Part shown: piece by piece, positions 8,036-16,204 of the stretch
How the letters are laid out: every line of letters starts with the position of its first letter
Numbering within the stretch: position 1 is the first letter of the stretch
Assembly (NCBI RefSeq): GCF_001544755.2
Contig: NZ_FCOF02000004.1
Coordinates: forward strand, 124,001 to 188,000
DNA: 64,000 nucleotides
Source: Caballeronia catudaia
GTDB lineage: Bacteria; Pseudomonadota; Gammaproteobacteria; Burkholderiales; Burkholderiaceae
Direction: 5' to 3'
Program-made: the position numbers and the translations under genes
Notes under the pieces: model-generated
Told to the model about the DNA's origin: nothing
The model's database searches: none
What the model saw: the letters and a program-made list of their open reading frames with translations, nothing else

Positions 8036-9256
8036 GTGTGTATTCCACTGACTTTTCCCCGGACCGCTGAAAAAGTGTCGCGACACGCATTGCTTCGCTG
8101 GCTGCATGGCTTTCTTCCCGCTCCCGTCACGCTGCGCTGGACCGAGCGCCTGCGCGCGGGCTTGGGCGCCTTGATCGGCATTGCGCTGACGGGCGGCATC
8201 GCGCATCTCGTGATCGGCGACGTGGCCGCGATTCCCTATCTGATCGCGCCTATGGGCGCCTCCGCCGTGCTGCTCTTCGCCGTGCCCGCTAGCCCGCTGG
8301 CGCAGCCGTGGTCGATCATCGGCGGGAACATCGTGTCGGCGACGGTCGGCGTGACCTGCGCGATGCTCGTCCACGATCCCGTCGATGCCGCCGCGCTCGC
8401 CGCCTGTCTCGCCATCTGCGCGATGTTCGCGCTGCGCTGCGTTCACCCGCCTTCGGGCGCGGTCGCGCTGACAGCGGTGCTCGGCGGGCCGTCGGTGCAC
8501 GCGCTCGGCTACGGCTTCGTGCTCGCGCCGGTGGCGATCCAGTCGGCGGCGCTGCTGTCGTCGGCGATCGTGTTTCACGCGCTGACCGGACACCGCTATC
8601 CGCACGGCCACGCCCTGCCTAAGCCCGCGAGCGCGCCGCAGGATGCGGCGTCGTTCACGCGCGCCGATCTGGAAACCGTGCTCGCCCGCCGCAGCGAAAT
8701 GCTCGACGTCGATCCGGACGATCTCGAAACGCTCCTGCGCGAAACGCAGTTGCAGGCCTATGCGCGCCGCTTCACGGAGTTCACATGCGCGGACATCATG
8801 TCGCGCGCGATCGTCTCGGTGAGCCCGGATACGAGCGCGCAGGCGGCGCTCGCGCTCATCGAGAAGCATCACGTGAAGGCGCTCCCGGTGATCGATGCGA
8901 CGCGCCGCGTGCGCGGCATCGTCACGCGCGCCGATCTCGCGCCCGTGCGTCGCGACGGCGTCGCGCAAGGCATGAAGCATGCGATAGAAAAGCTGATGCG
9001 AGGTCCGTCGACGACGCCGCCGCTCGTCGCCGCGCTGATGACGACCGATGTCTGCACGGTGAAGACGGGTACGCCGATCGCCGAGCTCGTGCCGATGTTC
9101 GCCCAGTTCGGGCACCACCATATTCCGGTGCTCGGGCAGCACGATCAGCTCGCGGGCATGATCACCGAGACCGACCTGATTTCGGGCCTCTATCGACAAT
9201 CGTTCGCGGGCGAGCGCAGAAGCGCGCGAGCCACGTCGGGAAGCCGAAATCCATGA
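8036..9256 (+). CDS. HPP-family membrane protein with C-terminal CBS pair
   Basis: This 406-residue protein has an N-terminal HPP-family region (residues about 15-190) with several membrane helices and the family signature CVHPPSGAVAL. After a charged linker, two CBS domains follow (about 245-300 and 325-380; VKALPVIDATRRVRGIVTRA and HHIPVLGQHDQLAGMITETD). Some HPP proteins are implicated in nitrite or ion transport, and CBS pairs usually sense adenine nucleotides. The frame has no early ATG. GTG at 8036 or GTG at 8075 are the possible starts, neither with a good ribosome site. It overlaps the MarR gene by 4 bases (ATGA), so the two are translationally coupled. Confidence 0.85.
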   Translation: MCIPLTFPRTAEKVSRHALLRWLHGFLPAPVTLRWTERLRAGLGALIGIALTGGIAHLVIGDVAAIPYLIAPMGASAVLLFAVPASPLAQPWSIIGGNIVSATVGVTCAMLVHDPVDAAALAACLAICAMFALRCVHPPSGAVALTAVLGGPSVHALGYGFVLAPVAIQSAALLSSAIVFHALTGHRYPHGHALPKPASAPQDAASFTRADLETVLARRSEMLDVDPDDLETLLRETQLQAYARRFTEFTCADIMSRAIVSVSPDTSAQAALALIEKHHVKALPVIDATRRVRGIVTRADLAPVRRDGVAQGMKHAIEKLMRGPSTTPPLVAALMTTDVCTVKTGTPIAELVPMFAQFGHHHIPVLGQHDQLAGMITETDLISGLYRQSFAGERRSARATSGSRNP

Positions 9257-9663
9257 ACGAGTCACGCAACCTCAGCAAGCCGGACTTCGAGCAACTGTCC
9301 GAATTCCGCTATCAGATGCGGCGCTTCGAGCGCTTCTCCGAGCGCGCCGCGCAGGACGAGGGCATCACGCGGCTGCAATACCTGATGCTCTTGCACATCA
9401 AGGGCTATCCGGGCCGCGACTGGGCCACCGTCGGCGAGCTCGCCGAGCGCATGCAGTCCCATCATCACGGCGTCGTGGCGCTGGTGACGCGCTGCGAGGC
9501 GGCCGGGCTCGTGCGCCGCGCGCCGGGCGTCGAGGATCGCCGTCAGGTGCGCGTGCATCTCGAAGCGCGCGGCGAAGCGGTACTCGAACGACTCGCCGCG
9601 CTGCATCGCGCGGAACTGAAGTCGCTCGAAGGCGCGTTTCGCGTGCCGCGAATCGATCTTTGA
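9253..9663 (+). CDS. MarR-family transcriptional regulator
   Basis: This 136-residue protein has the winged-helix layout of MarR proteins. N-terminal helices are followed by TVGELAERMQSHHHGVVALV (recognition region) and a wing containing APGVEDRRQVRVHL, the DxR signature of the family. Its ATG overlaps the stop of the HPP gene, and the CLC gene starts 20 bases downstream, so the three form one operon. The palindrome at 7968-7988 in front of the operon is the obvious candidate operator. MarR proteins mostly repress until a small ligand or oxidant releases them; the ligand here is not predictable. Confidence 0.9.
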   Translation: MNESRNLSKPDFEQLSEFRYQMRRFERFSERAAQDEGITRLQYLMLLHIKGYPGRDWATVGELAERMQSHHHGVVALVTRCEAAGLVRRAPGVEDRRQVRVHLEARGEAVLERLAALHRAELKSLEGAFRVPRIDL

Positions 9664-9682
9664 ATACCCGGGAGCACATCTC

Positions 9683-11464
9683 ATGGACCAACACAAACGG
9701 GACTTTTCGGTCAACGACCGGCTGCTGAAGATATGCGGACTCGCCGCCATCATCGGCGGGATCGCGACGCTCGCGGCGGTCGCGCTCCTCGAGCTCATCC
9801 ATCTCTTCACGAACCTGTTCTTCTTCGGCACGTTCTCCATCGCGGATCGCTCGCCCGCGCTCAATACGCTCGGACCCTGGGTGATCGCGATTCCGGTGAT
9901 CGGCGGCCTGATCGTCGGGATGATGGCGCGCTTCGGCTCGGAGAAGATCCGCGGCCACGGCATTCCCGAAGCCATCGAAGCGATTCTGTTCGGCAAGAGC
10001 CGCATGTCGCCGAAAGTCGCGATTCTGAAGCCGCTGTCCTCGGGCATCGTGATCGGCAGCGGCGGGCCGTTCGGCGCGGAAGGCCCGATCATCATGACGG
10101 GCGGCGCGCTCGGCTCGCTCATCGCGCAGTGCATCGACGTGACGGCGGCCGAACGCAAGACGCTGCTCGTCGCGGGCGCGGCGGCGGGCATGACGGCGGT
10201 GTTCGGCACGCCGGTCGCGGCGGTGCTGCTCGCGGTCGAACTGCTGTTGTTCGAATGGCGGCCGCGCAGCTTTCTGCCGGTCGCGCTCGCGTGCGCGGTC
10301 GCGGGCTTCGCGCGCGCGGCGGCGTTCGGCACGGAAGCGCTTTTCCCGCTCCAGACCGAGCCGCCGCACATGCTTTCGCTGCTGTCGTGCCTCGTCGCGG
10401 GGCTGCTGTCGGGCGCGCTCGCGTCGGGGCTGTCGGCGGCGCTGTACAAGCTGGAAGACCTGTTCCACAAGCTGCCGATCCACTGGATGTGGTGGCCCGC
10501 GATCGGCGCGGTGTTCGTCGGGATCGGCGGCTATTTCGAGCCGCGCGCGCTCGGCGTCGGTTATGACGTGATCGGCGATCTGCTGCATCAGCACATCGCG
10601 ATTTCAGTGGCGCTGTCGATTCTCGCTGTGAAAGCGATCATCTGGGTCGTCGCGCTCGCGTCCGGCACGTCGGGCGGCGTGCTCGCGCCGCTATTGATGC
10701 TCGGCGCGGGCCTCGGCAGCGCGCTCGGCGCGATCCTGCCGGGCCACGATGCCGCGCTGTGGCCGCTCGTCTGCATGGCGGCGACGCTCGGCGCGACGCT
10801 CGGCGCCCCGCTCACCGCGATCGTCTTCGCGTTCGGCCTCACGCACGACGCCAACGCGCTGCTGCCGTTGCTGGCGGCGACGCTCGTCGCGCACGGCTTC
10901 GCGACCGTCGTGATGAAGCGCTCGATCATGACGGAGAAGATCGCCCGGCGCGGCTATCACATCTATCGCGAATACGGCGTGGACCCGCTGGAGCGCCATC
11001 ACGTCGATGAAGTCATGACGCGCGACGTGCTGACGATCGACGCCGCCACGCCGCTCTCCGACGTGCTCGCGAAGCACTTCGGCCCGCAGCAGGTGCATCG
11101 CGCGTATCCGGTGGTGCGCGACGGCGTGCTCGTCGGCATGCTGGACCGCGCGTCGCTGGGAACGCTGATCGGGGCGTCGTCGGTGCAGGAAGCGGGCGCG
11201 ACTATCGGGGAGGCCTTGCAGCGGCAGCAGCATGGTGCGCCGGCGTTCGCGCTGCCAGGCGAGCCGTGCCGCCTCGCCGCGACGCGCCTCGCGGTGCACG
11301 AGCTGGAACGCCTGCCGGTGGTCGCGGACAAACAGTCGCTCAGGCTCGTCGGCATCGTGGCGCGCAGCGATCTCGTCAAGCCGGCGAAGGCGCATTTCGA
11401 TGAGGAGCACCAGCGCGAGCGGTTCAGGGGTTTTCGGCGCGCGCCTGCGCTGAGGAAGCACTGA
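9683..11464 (+). CDS. CLC-family chloride channel/transporter with CBS domains
   Basis: This 593-residue protein has about ten CLC membrane helices in residues 15-420. CLC signature regions are visible: SGGPFGAEGP around residue 130, carrying the gating glutamate, and later GTPVAAVLLAVE and SGGVLAPLLMLGAGLG. A C-terminal CBS pair (about 445-580) is typical of one branch of bacterial CLCs. The usual GKEGP is GAEGP here, and the first selectivity motif is GSGGP instead of GSGIP; since these positions shape ion selectivity, the ion is uncertain (chloride or another halide). The gene ends 41 bases inside the convergent TPR gene. It is the last gene of the HPP-MarR-CLC operon. Confidence 0.9.
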   Translation: MDQHKRDFSVNDRLLKICGLAAIIGGIATLAAVALLELIHLFTNLFFFGTFSIADRSPALNTLGPWVIAIPVIGGLIVGMMARFGSEKIRGHGIPEAIEAILFGKSRMSPKVAILKPLSSGIVIGSGGPFGAEGPIIMTGGALGSLIAQCIDVTAAERKTLLVAGAAAGMTAVFGTPVAAVLLAVELLLFEWRPRSFLPVALACAVAGFARAAAFGTEALFPLQTEPPHMLSLLSCLVAGLLSGALASGLSAALYKLEDLFHKLPIHWMWWPAIGAVFVGIGGYFEPRALGVGYDVIGDLLHQHIAISVALSILAVKAIIWVVALASGTSGGVLAPLLMLGAGLGSALGAILPGHDAALWPLVCMAATLGATLGAPLTAIVFAFGLTHDANALLPLLAATLVAHGFATVVMKRSIMTEKIARRGYHIYREYGVDPLERHHVDEVMTRDVLTIDAATPLSDVLAKHFGPQQVHRAYPVVRDGVLVGMLDRASLGTLIGASSVQEAGATIGEALQRQQHGAPAFALPGEPCRLAATRLAVHELERLPVVADKQSLRLVGIVARSDLVKPAKAHFDEEHQRERFRGFRRAPALRKH

Positions 11465-12701
11465 ACGAAGCACTGAGCGCGTTCAGGTCGGTGTGCAGAT
11501 CGGCGAGCGGCTGGGTCCAGTCGCCGAGTTCGGTCTGCCGGTGGAGACGCATCGACGGATACCACGGCGTGAAGCGCTGGCAGTCGAGCCAGCGGCTGTC
11601 GCACGCCTGCGATAGCAGCACCCACACCGGGCGATTCAGCGCGCCGGCGAGATGCGCCGTACCCGTGTCGATGGTGATGAGCAGATCGAGCTTTTCCAGC
11701 ACGCGGGCCGTGTCGCCGAAAGTCGAGAGATGAGGCGCGAGGTCGGTGATGCCGTGATGGTTCATGATCGCGCGTTCTTCTTCGCCGATGTCTCCGACTT
11801 GCACTGCGTAGAACCGGCAATCCTGGTTGTGCAGCAAGGATTCGAGGCGTGCGAGCGGTATCGAGCGATACGGCTCCTGACGCACGCCGCTCGCGCTTTT
11901 CCAGAGCAAGCCGATTTTCAGGCGCTTGGTCTCGTCGGCGAGCAACTCCGCCGCCTCGTCGGACAACGCCTTGGCTGGATGAATCGCGATGCGCGCCGCT
12001 GGATTCTCAGCCGGCCAATACGGCGATCGCTGGTAGCGCGCGTAGAGACTGAAGCCGAAGGTCATGCGATCGCAGCGTTCGTGTTCGATCGCACGCTGCT
12101 CCACTGTCGGCAGCGACATGGTTACTTCGTCGCTTTGCCGGAAAATCTCCTCCCATCCCGGAAAGTACTCCACGACGACCTCACGCGCGCCGTCGCGCAA
12201 GAGCGCGTCGATATAACGCGAAAACTGCACGAAATCGCCGAATCCGCCTTCTGCGTGGATGAATATCCGCATGTCCTCGACAGATTCGTCCATTTCGAGC
12301 AGCTTGTGCGGCAGGACGTGCCGCCACGCCTCATTACCTTCGAGAATGAGTCGATGAAAAGCCTCGGCGAACTCCCGGCCACGGATTGTCCGGTAGCACT
12401 GGTGTGCCTCATGGTATTTGCCGAGCAAGAACTGCGCGATGCACAGCTCCTCGGCCAGCATGTAGCGGTTATCCAAGGTAACCGATTCCTCCGCGAGTGC
12501 GCGCATCAGGAATTTCTCGGCTTCCGCGTACATCCCGAGATAACTCAGATCGATGCCGAGCTGCCCGATGTAACAGTCGGGATCCGGCAAGGCGGCGAGC
12601 TGCGCGCAGAGCGCGCGGGCTTCACCGGCGCGTCCCGCCACGCGGAGCGTGCGGACCAGGTCGAGGGGGGCGAGATTTTCCACTTCGTGGGGATGGGTCA
12701 T
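11424..12701 (-). CDS. TPR protein with GT9-like glycosyltransferase domain
   Basis: This 425-residue protein starts at the ATG at 12701 (MTHPHEVENLAPLDLV); longer frames upstream are low-complexity artefacts. Residues 15-130 form TPR-like helical repeats. The C-terminal half (about 150-410) resembles the heptosyltransferase/GT9 fold found behind TPRs in many proteobacteria, with GLLWKSA and LLITIDTGTAHLAGAL, the latter being the typical sugar-nucleotide site of this group. No other glycan gene is adjacent. It may glycosylate a protein, such as flagellin, but that is a guess. Its 3' end overlaps the CLC gene on the other strand by 41 bases. Confidence 0.8.
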   Translation of the reverse strand: MTHPHEVENLAPLDLVRTLRVAGRAGEARALCAQLAALPDPDCYIGQLGIDLSYLGMYAEAEKFLMRALAEESVTLDNRYMLAEELCIAQFLLGKYHEAHQCYRTIRGREFAEAFHRLILEGNEAWRHVLPHKLLEMDESVEDMRIFIHAEGGFGDFVQFSRYIDALLRDGAREVVVEYFPGWEEIFRQSDEVTMSLPTVEQRAIEHERCDRMTFGFSLYARYQRSPYWPAENPAARIAIHPAKALSDEAAELLADETKRLKIGLLWKSASGVRQEPYRSIPLARLESLLHNQDCRFYAVQVGDIGEEERAIMNHHGITDLAPHLSTFGDTARVLEKLDLLITIDTGTAHLAGALNRPVWVLLSQACDSRWLDCQRFTPWYPSMRLHRQTELGDWTQPLADLHTDLNALSASFSASSAQARAENP

Positions 12702-12911
12702 GACGGGTCGATCTGGTTTCGGACACTGGCGATAGCCGGATATGCTAGCTTTCGTTGCATCGCAAACGTAAAAAAGTAGCTTCAAGGTAGACGCGTTCGC
12801 GCGAAGAGGAGAGGAACTTTTGGTCATCCAGTGTTTCCGGGAGCGAAAGAATCGGGCAACTGGCCGCCCGCCGGAGGACGCTCGGCGAACCGCGCACTCC
12901 GCCCCCCACCC

Positions 12912-13829
12912 ATGACCACTCGCCGCCACTTTCTCCGCGCCGCCACCGCCACCGCCCTCGCCGCGCAGATCGCCCGCGCGCCCAATGCCGCCGAGACGCC
13001 CACGCAACCCATGCACACCCGCCCGATCCCCTCGACGGGCGAGAAACTGCCGATCGTCGGCTGCGGCACCTGGCGCACCTTCGACGCCGGCGATGACGCC
13101 GCCCGCCGCCGCGAGCTCGCCGACGTCCTGCGCGCACTCTTCGCTGCCGGCGGCTCGGTGATCGATTCATCGCCGATGTACGGCTCCTCCGAAGCCGTCG
13201 CGGGCGCGCTGCTCGCGGAATCGAACACGCGCAGCAAGGCTTTCATCGCCACCAAGGTCTGGACCGACGGACGCGCGGCCGGCATCGCGCAGATGGAGCA
13301 GTCGATGCGCTTGTGGCAAACCGATCGCATCGACCTGATGCAGATCCACAACCTGCTCGACTGGCGCACGCACCTCGCCACGCTGCGCGACTGGAAAGCC
13401 GCCGGGAAAATCCGCTATATCGGCGTCACGCATTACACGTCGGGCGCTTTTCCGCAGGTCGAATCGGTGCTGCGCTCGGAGCGCATCGACTTCGTGCAGA
13501 TCAACTACGCCGCCAACGACCGCGACGCCGAAGCGCGCCTTCTGCCGCTCGCGGCCGATCGCGGCGTCGCGGTGATCGTCAATCAGCCGTTCGGCGGCGG
13601 CTCCCTGCTCGCGAGCCTGCGCAACCGCGCGCTGCCCGCGTTCGCGCAGGAACTCGGCTGCACGTCGTGGGCACAGCTCCTGCTCAAATTCGTGCTGGCC
13701 AACCCCGCCGTCACCTGCGTGATTCCCGGCACGGGACGGCGCGATTACATGATCGACAACGCACGCGCGGGCATCGGCGTCTATCCGGATGCGGCGATGA
13801 GACAGCGCATCGCCGATGCGGTCGCATAG
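12912..13829 (+). CDS. Tat-exported aldo/keto reductase
   Basis: This 305-residue protein has an N-terminal twin-arginine signal ([17 protein letters not shown]) followed by an aldo/keto reductase barrel. Tyr in SSPMYGSSE, Lys in IATKVW and His in LMQIHNL are the expected catalytic residues, and CVIPGTGR near the end matches the NADPH-binding loop region. The ATG at 12912 begins the Tat signal. Export of a nicotinamide-dependent reductase through Tat implies folding with its cofactor in the cytoplasm. The substrate is unknown. The DUF1810 gene follows 22 bases later and may be co-transcribed. Confidence 0.88.
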   Translation: MTTRRHFLRAATATALAAQIARAPNAAETPTQPMHTRPIPSTGEKLPIVGCGTWRTFDAGDDAARRRELADVLRALFAAGGSVIDSSPMYGSSEAVAGALLAESNTRSKAFIATKVWTDGRAAGIAQMEQSMRLWQTDRIDLMQIHNLLDWRTHLATLRDWKAAGKIRYIGVTHYTSGAFPQVESVLRSERIDFVQINYAANDRDAEARLLPLAADRGVAVIVNQPFGGGSLLASLRNRALPAFAQELGCTSWAQLLLKFVLANPAVTCVIPGTGRRDYMIDNARAGIGVYPDAAMRQRIADAVA

Positions 13830-13851
13830 GGAGTCAAATGAGGAGTCAACA

Positions 13852-14274
13852 ATGAGCGATCCCTACGACCTTCAGCGTTTCGTCGACGCGCAGGCGAGCG
13901 TCATCGACGATGTCCGCGCCGAGCTTTCGGCCGGCCGCAAGCGCACGCACTGGATGTGGTTCGTCTTTCCACAGATCGCCGGCCTCGGGCACAGCGCGAT
14001 GGCGCAGCACTACGCTATCTCGTCGCGCGACGAAGCCCGCGCGTATCTCGCGCATCCGGTGCTGGGCGCGCGGCTCGTCGAGCTGACGCGCATCGTCAAC
14101 GGCGTGCAGGGGCGCGGCGTCGAGCAGATTTTCGGCTATCCGGACGACCTGAAATTTCATTCGTCGATGACGCTCTTCGCGCGCACCGCCGACGATCCCG
14201 ACGTGTTCGACGAAGCCCTGCGCCGCTATTTCGAAGGCCATGCCGACGACGCGACGCTCGCCCGGCTCGAATGA
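13852..14274 (+). CDS. DUF1810 family protein
   Basis: This 140-residue protein matches the DUF1810 family over its whole length. Recognisable stretches are DLQRFVDAQ, RKRTHWMWFVFPQIAGLG and DLKFHSSMTLF. The ATG at 13852 has GGAG seven bases upstream. The function of the family is not established; the strongly conserved HWMWFVFPQ suggests a conserved binding pocket. It is probably transcribed with the upstream aldo/keto reductase and the following DUF2945 gene (55 bases away). Confidence 0.88.
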   Translation: MSDPYDLQRFVDAQASVIDDVRAELSAGRKRTHWMWFVFPQIAGLGHSAMAQHYAISSRDEARAYLAHPVLGARLVELTRIVNGVQGRGVEQIFGYPDDLKFHSSMTLFARTADDPDVFDEALRRYFEGHADDATLARLE

Positions 14275-14329
14275 TGGGCATGGCCGTTGCGCTTTTCGAA
14301 ACACTCACGTTCCCGAGGAGCCCGACGCC

Positions 14330-14545
14330 ATGAGCCAGTCCTTCAAGCTGCACGATCATGTCCGCTGGAATACGCCGCAAGGCGAGACGACGGGGCGCAT
14401 CGTGCGCGTCGTCACGGAACGCACGACGCTCGACGGCCACACCGTCGACGCATCGCGCGACGATCCGCATTTCGAGGTCGAAAGCGACAAGAGCGGCAAG
14501 CGCGCCGTGCACAAGGCCGACGCGCTCAAGCGCATCGCTCATTGA
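14330..14545 (+). CDS. DUF2945 (hypervirulence-associated TUDOR-like) small protein
   Basis: This 71-residue protein contains HVRWNTPQGETTGRIV and a C-terminal KSGKRAVHKADALKRI, the pattern of DUF2945, a small beta-barrel also called the HVA1 or TUDOR-like domain. GAGGAG lies about ten bases before the ATG at 14330. Homologues are stand-alone cytoplasmic proteins with unknown partners. It sits behind the DUF1810 gene and in front of a strong hairpin at 14552-14596. Confidence 0.85.
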   Translation: MSQSFKLHDHVRWNTPQGETTGRIVRVVTERTTLDGHTVDASRDDPHFEVESDKSGKRAVHKADALKRIAH

Positions 14546-14551
14546 GCTTCC

Positions 14552-14596
14552 GGTCGCGCCGCACGGTCGCACTATTGCGGTGCGCGCGGCGCGACC
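14552..14596 (+). terminator. Strong GC-rich hairpin after the DUF2945 gene
   Basis: GGTCGCGCCGC (14552-14562) pairs perfectly with GCGGCGCGACC (14586-14596), and an inner GCAC/GTGC pair extends the stem. It starts seven bases after the stop codon of the DUF2945 gene. There is no proper T-run after it, so it may be a weak or Rho-assisted terminator, or an mRNA-stabilising structure. Confidence 0.5.
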
Positions 14597-14708
14597 TTAC
14601 ACCGCTTCTGCAAGAAACACGATTAGCGTTCAAACTTCTACCGCGCCGGAAGCTTGAATCGCGCATTCCATTGACCCGGTTTGCCCAAACCTTTGAGGAA
14701 TCGAACCA

Positions 14709-15146
14709 ATGAAATCGAAACTCGTGGCACTGCTCGTTGCATCGTCGGCACTTGGCCTGACTTCCACGGCATCGTTCGCCCAGGTCGCCGGAACCCAGCC
14801 GCTCGGCGTGTCGGTCGAAGTCTCGACCGCCATCATCGACGGCTGGAGCGTCAAGAAATCCGTTCTCAACAAACCCGTCGTGAACGAACAGGGACAGCGC
14901 GTCGGCGTGATCAATGACATCATCGTCGCACCCGACAAATCGGTTTCGTTCGCGATCATCGCGGCGAACAAGTTTCTCGGCGTGGCGCGTCACGACGTCG
15001 CGATTCCCATCGAGCAACTCGACGTGAAGAACGGCCAGTTCGTGCTCGCGGGCGCGACCAAGGACGCGATCAAGGCGCTACCCGAATTCCAGTACAACAA
15101 GGTGAAGGCCACGCCCAAGCCGCGCGCGGAATTCGAGCATCACTGA
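14709..15146 (+). CDS. Secreted PRC-barrel domain protein
   Basis: This 145-residue protein starts with a signal peptide (KLVALLVASSALGLTSTASFA) and has a PRC-barrel domain in about residues 48-120, seen in KPVVNEQGQRVGVINDIIV and ARHDVAIPIEQLDV. In Burkholderiales such exported PRC-barrel proteins are common and are often stress-induced, but their ligand is unknown. The start has GAGGAATCGAACC upstream. A GAGGCGGC/GCCGCCTC hairpin 11 bases after the stop separates it from the reductase gene that follows. Confidence 0.85.
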   Translation: MKSKLVALLVASSALGLTSTASFAQVAGTQPLGVSVEVSTAIIDGWSVKKSVLNKPVVNEQGQRVGVINDIIVAPDKSVSFAIIAANKFLGVARHDVAIPIEQLDVKNGQFVLAGATKDAIKALPEFQYNKVKATPKPRAEFEHH

Positions 15147-15157
15147 TCGAGCCATCG

Positions 15158-15179
15158 GAGGCGGCCAGCGTGCCGCCTC
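15158..15179 (+). terminator. Hairpin after the PRC-barrel gene
   Basis: An 8-base perfect stem (GAGGCGGC/GCCGCCTC) with a 6-base loop follows the stop codon at 15146. The trailing sequence is only moderately T-rich, so this is a weak terminator candidate. Confidence 0.45.
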
Positions 15180-15207
15180 TCTACTTCATGCCAACCGGAG
15201 CCCGCCG

Positions 15208-16200
15208 ATGTTCAGCGCCCTCATGCTCGACAAACAGGACGACCGCACCGTCGTGTCCATTCGGTCGATCGACGAATCCAGCCTTGCAACATCCGGCGAT
15301 GGCGACGTGCTCGTGCGCGTCGAATTCTCCACGCTCAACTACAAGGACGGACTCGCGATCACCGGCCAAGGCCCGGTCGTGCGCAAGTGGCCGATGGTGC
15401 CGGGCATCGACTTCGCGGGCGTCGTCGAAACGAGCTCGCATCCGGACTACCAGCCCGGCGACAAGGTCGTGCTCAACGGCTGGGGCGCGGGCGAAACGCA
15501 TTGGGGCGGACTCGCGCAGAAGGCGCGCGTGCCGGGCGATCATCTGATCGCGCTGCCGGCGAACATCACGACGCGCCAGGCGATGGCCGTCGGCACCGCG
15601 GGCTATACCGCGATGTTGTGCGTGCAGGCGCTGGAAAAGCACGGCGTCGGCGCGAAAGACGGCGACGTGCTCGTGACCGGCGCGAACGGCGGCGTCGGCA
15701 GCTTCGCCGTCGCGATTCTGGCGAAGCGCGGCTATCGCGTGATTGCGTCGACGGGACGTCCCGAGGAAGCCGACCGGCTGCGCGCGCTGGGCGCGGCGGA
15801 TATCGTCGAGCGCGCGACGCTGTCCGAGCCGGGCAAGCCGCTGCAAAAAGAACGCTGGGCCGCGGCGGTCGATTGCGTCGGCAGCCATACGCTCGCCAAC
15901 GTCTGCGCGAGCCTGCGCTATGGCGGCGCGGTCGCCGCGTGCGGTCTCGCGCAAGGCATGGATCTGCCCGCGACGGTCGCGCCGTTCATCCTGCGCGGCG
16001 TCGCGCTGCTGGGCGTGGACAGCGTCTATGTGCCGCGCGCGCGGCGCATCGCGGCATGGAAAGCGATTGCCGACGAAGTGCCGGTCGCGACCATCGAGAG
16101 CGTCGCGACGTCCATTGCGCTCGCCGACGCGCCCGAAGCCGCCGCGCGTCTGTTACGCGGCGAGATCAAGGGGCGCGTGATCGTCGACGTCAACGCCTGA
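15208..16200 (+). CDS. acuI: AcuI/YhdH-type acryloyl-CoA reductase (NADPH)
   Basis: This 330-residue medium-chain dehydrogenase/reductase lacks the zinc sites of alcohol dehydrogenases. It carries STLNYKDGLAITGQG, MVPGIDFAGVV and the nucleotide loop VTGANGGVGSFAV, all typical of the AcuI/YhdH family, whose members reduce acryloyl-CoA to propanoyl-CoA. The full length matches the family. The protein is cytoplasmic. It stands alone here between a PRC-barrel gene and a convergent chemoreceptor gene (4 bases apart), so the role is most likely detoxification of acryloyl-CoA from DMSP or other sources. Confidence 0.9.
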   Translation: MFSALMLDKQDDRTVVSIRSIDESSLATSGDGDVLVRVEFSTLNYKDGLAITGQGPVVRKWPMVPGIDFAGVVETSSHPDYQPGDKVVLNGWGAGETHWGGLAQKARVPGDHLIALPANITTRQAMAVGTAGYTAMLCVQALEKHGVGAKDGDVLVTGANGGVGSFAVAILAKRGYRVIASTGRPEEADRLRALGAADIVERATLSEPGKPLQKERWAAAVDCVGSHTLANVCASLRYGGAVAACGLAQGMDLPATVAPFILRGVALLGVDSVYVPRARRIAAWKAIADEVPVATIESVATSIALADAPEAAARLLRGEIKGRVIVDVNA

Positions 16201-16204
16201 AGCG

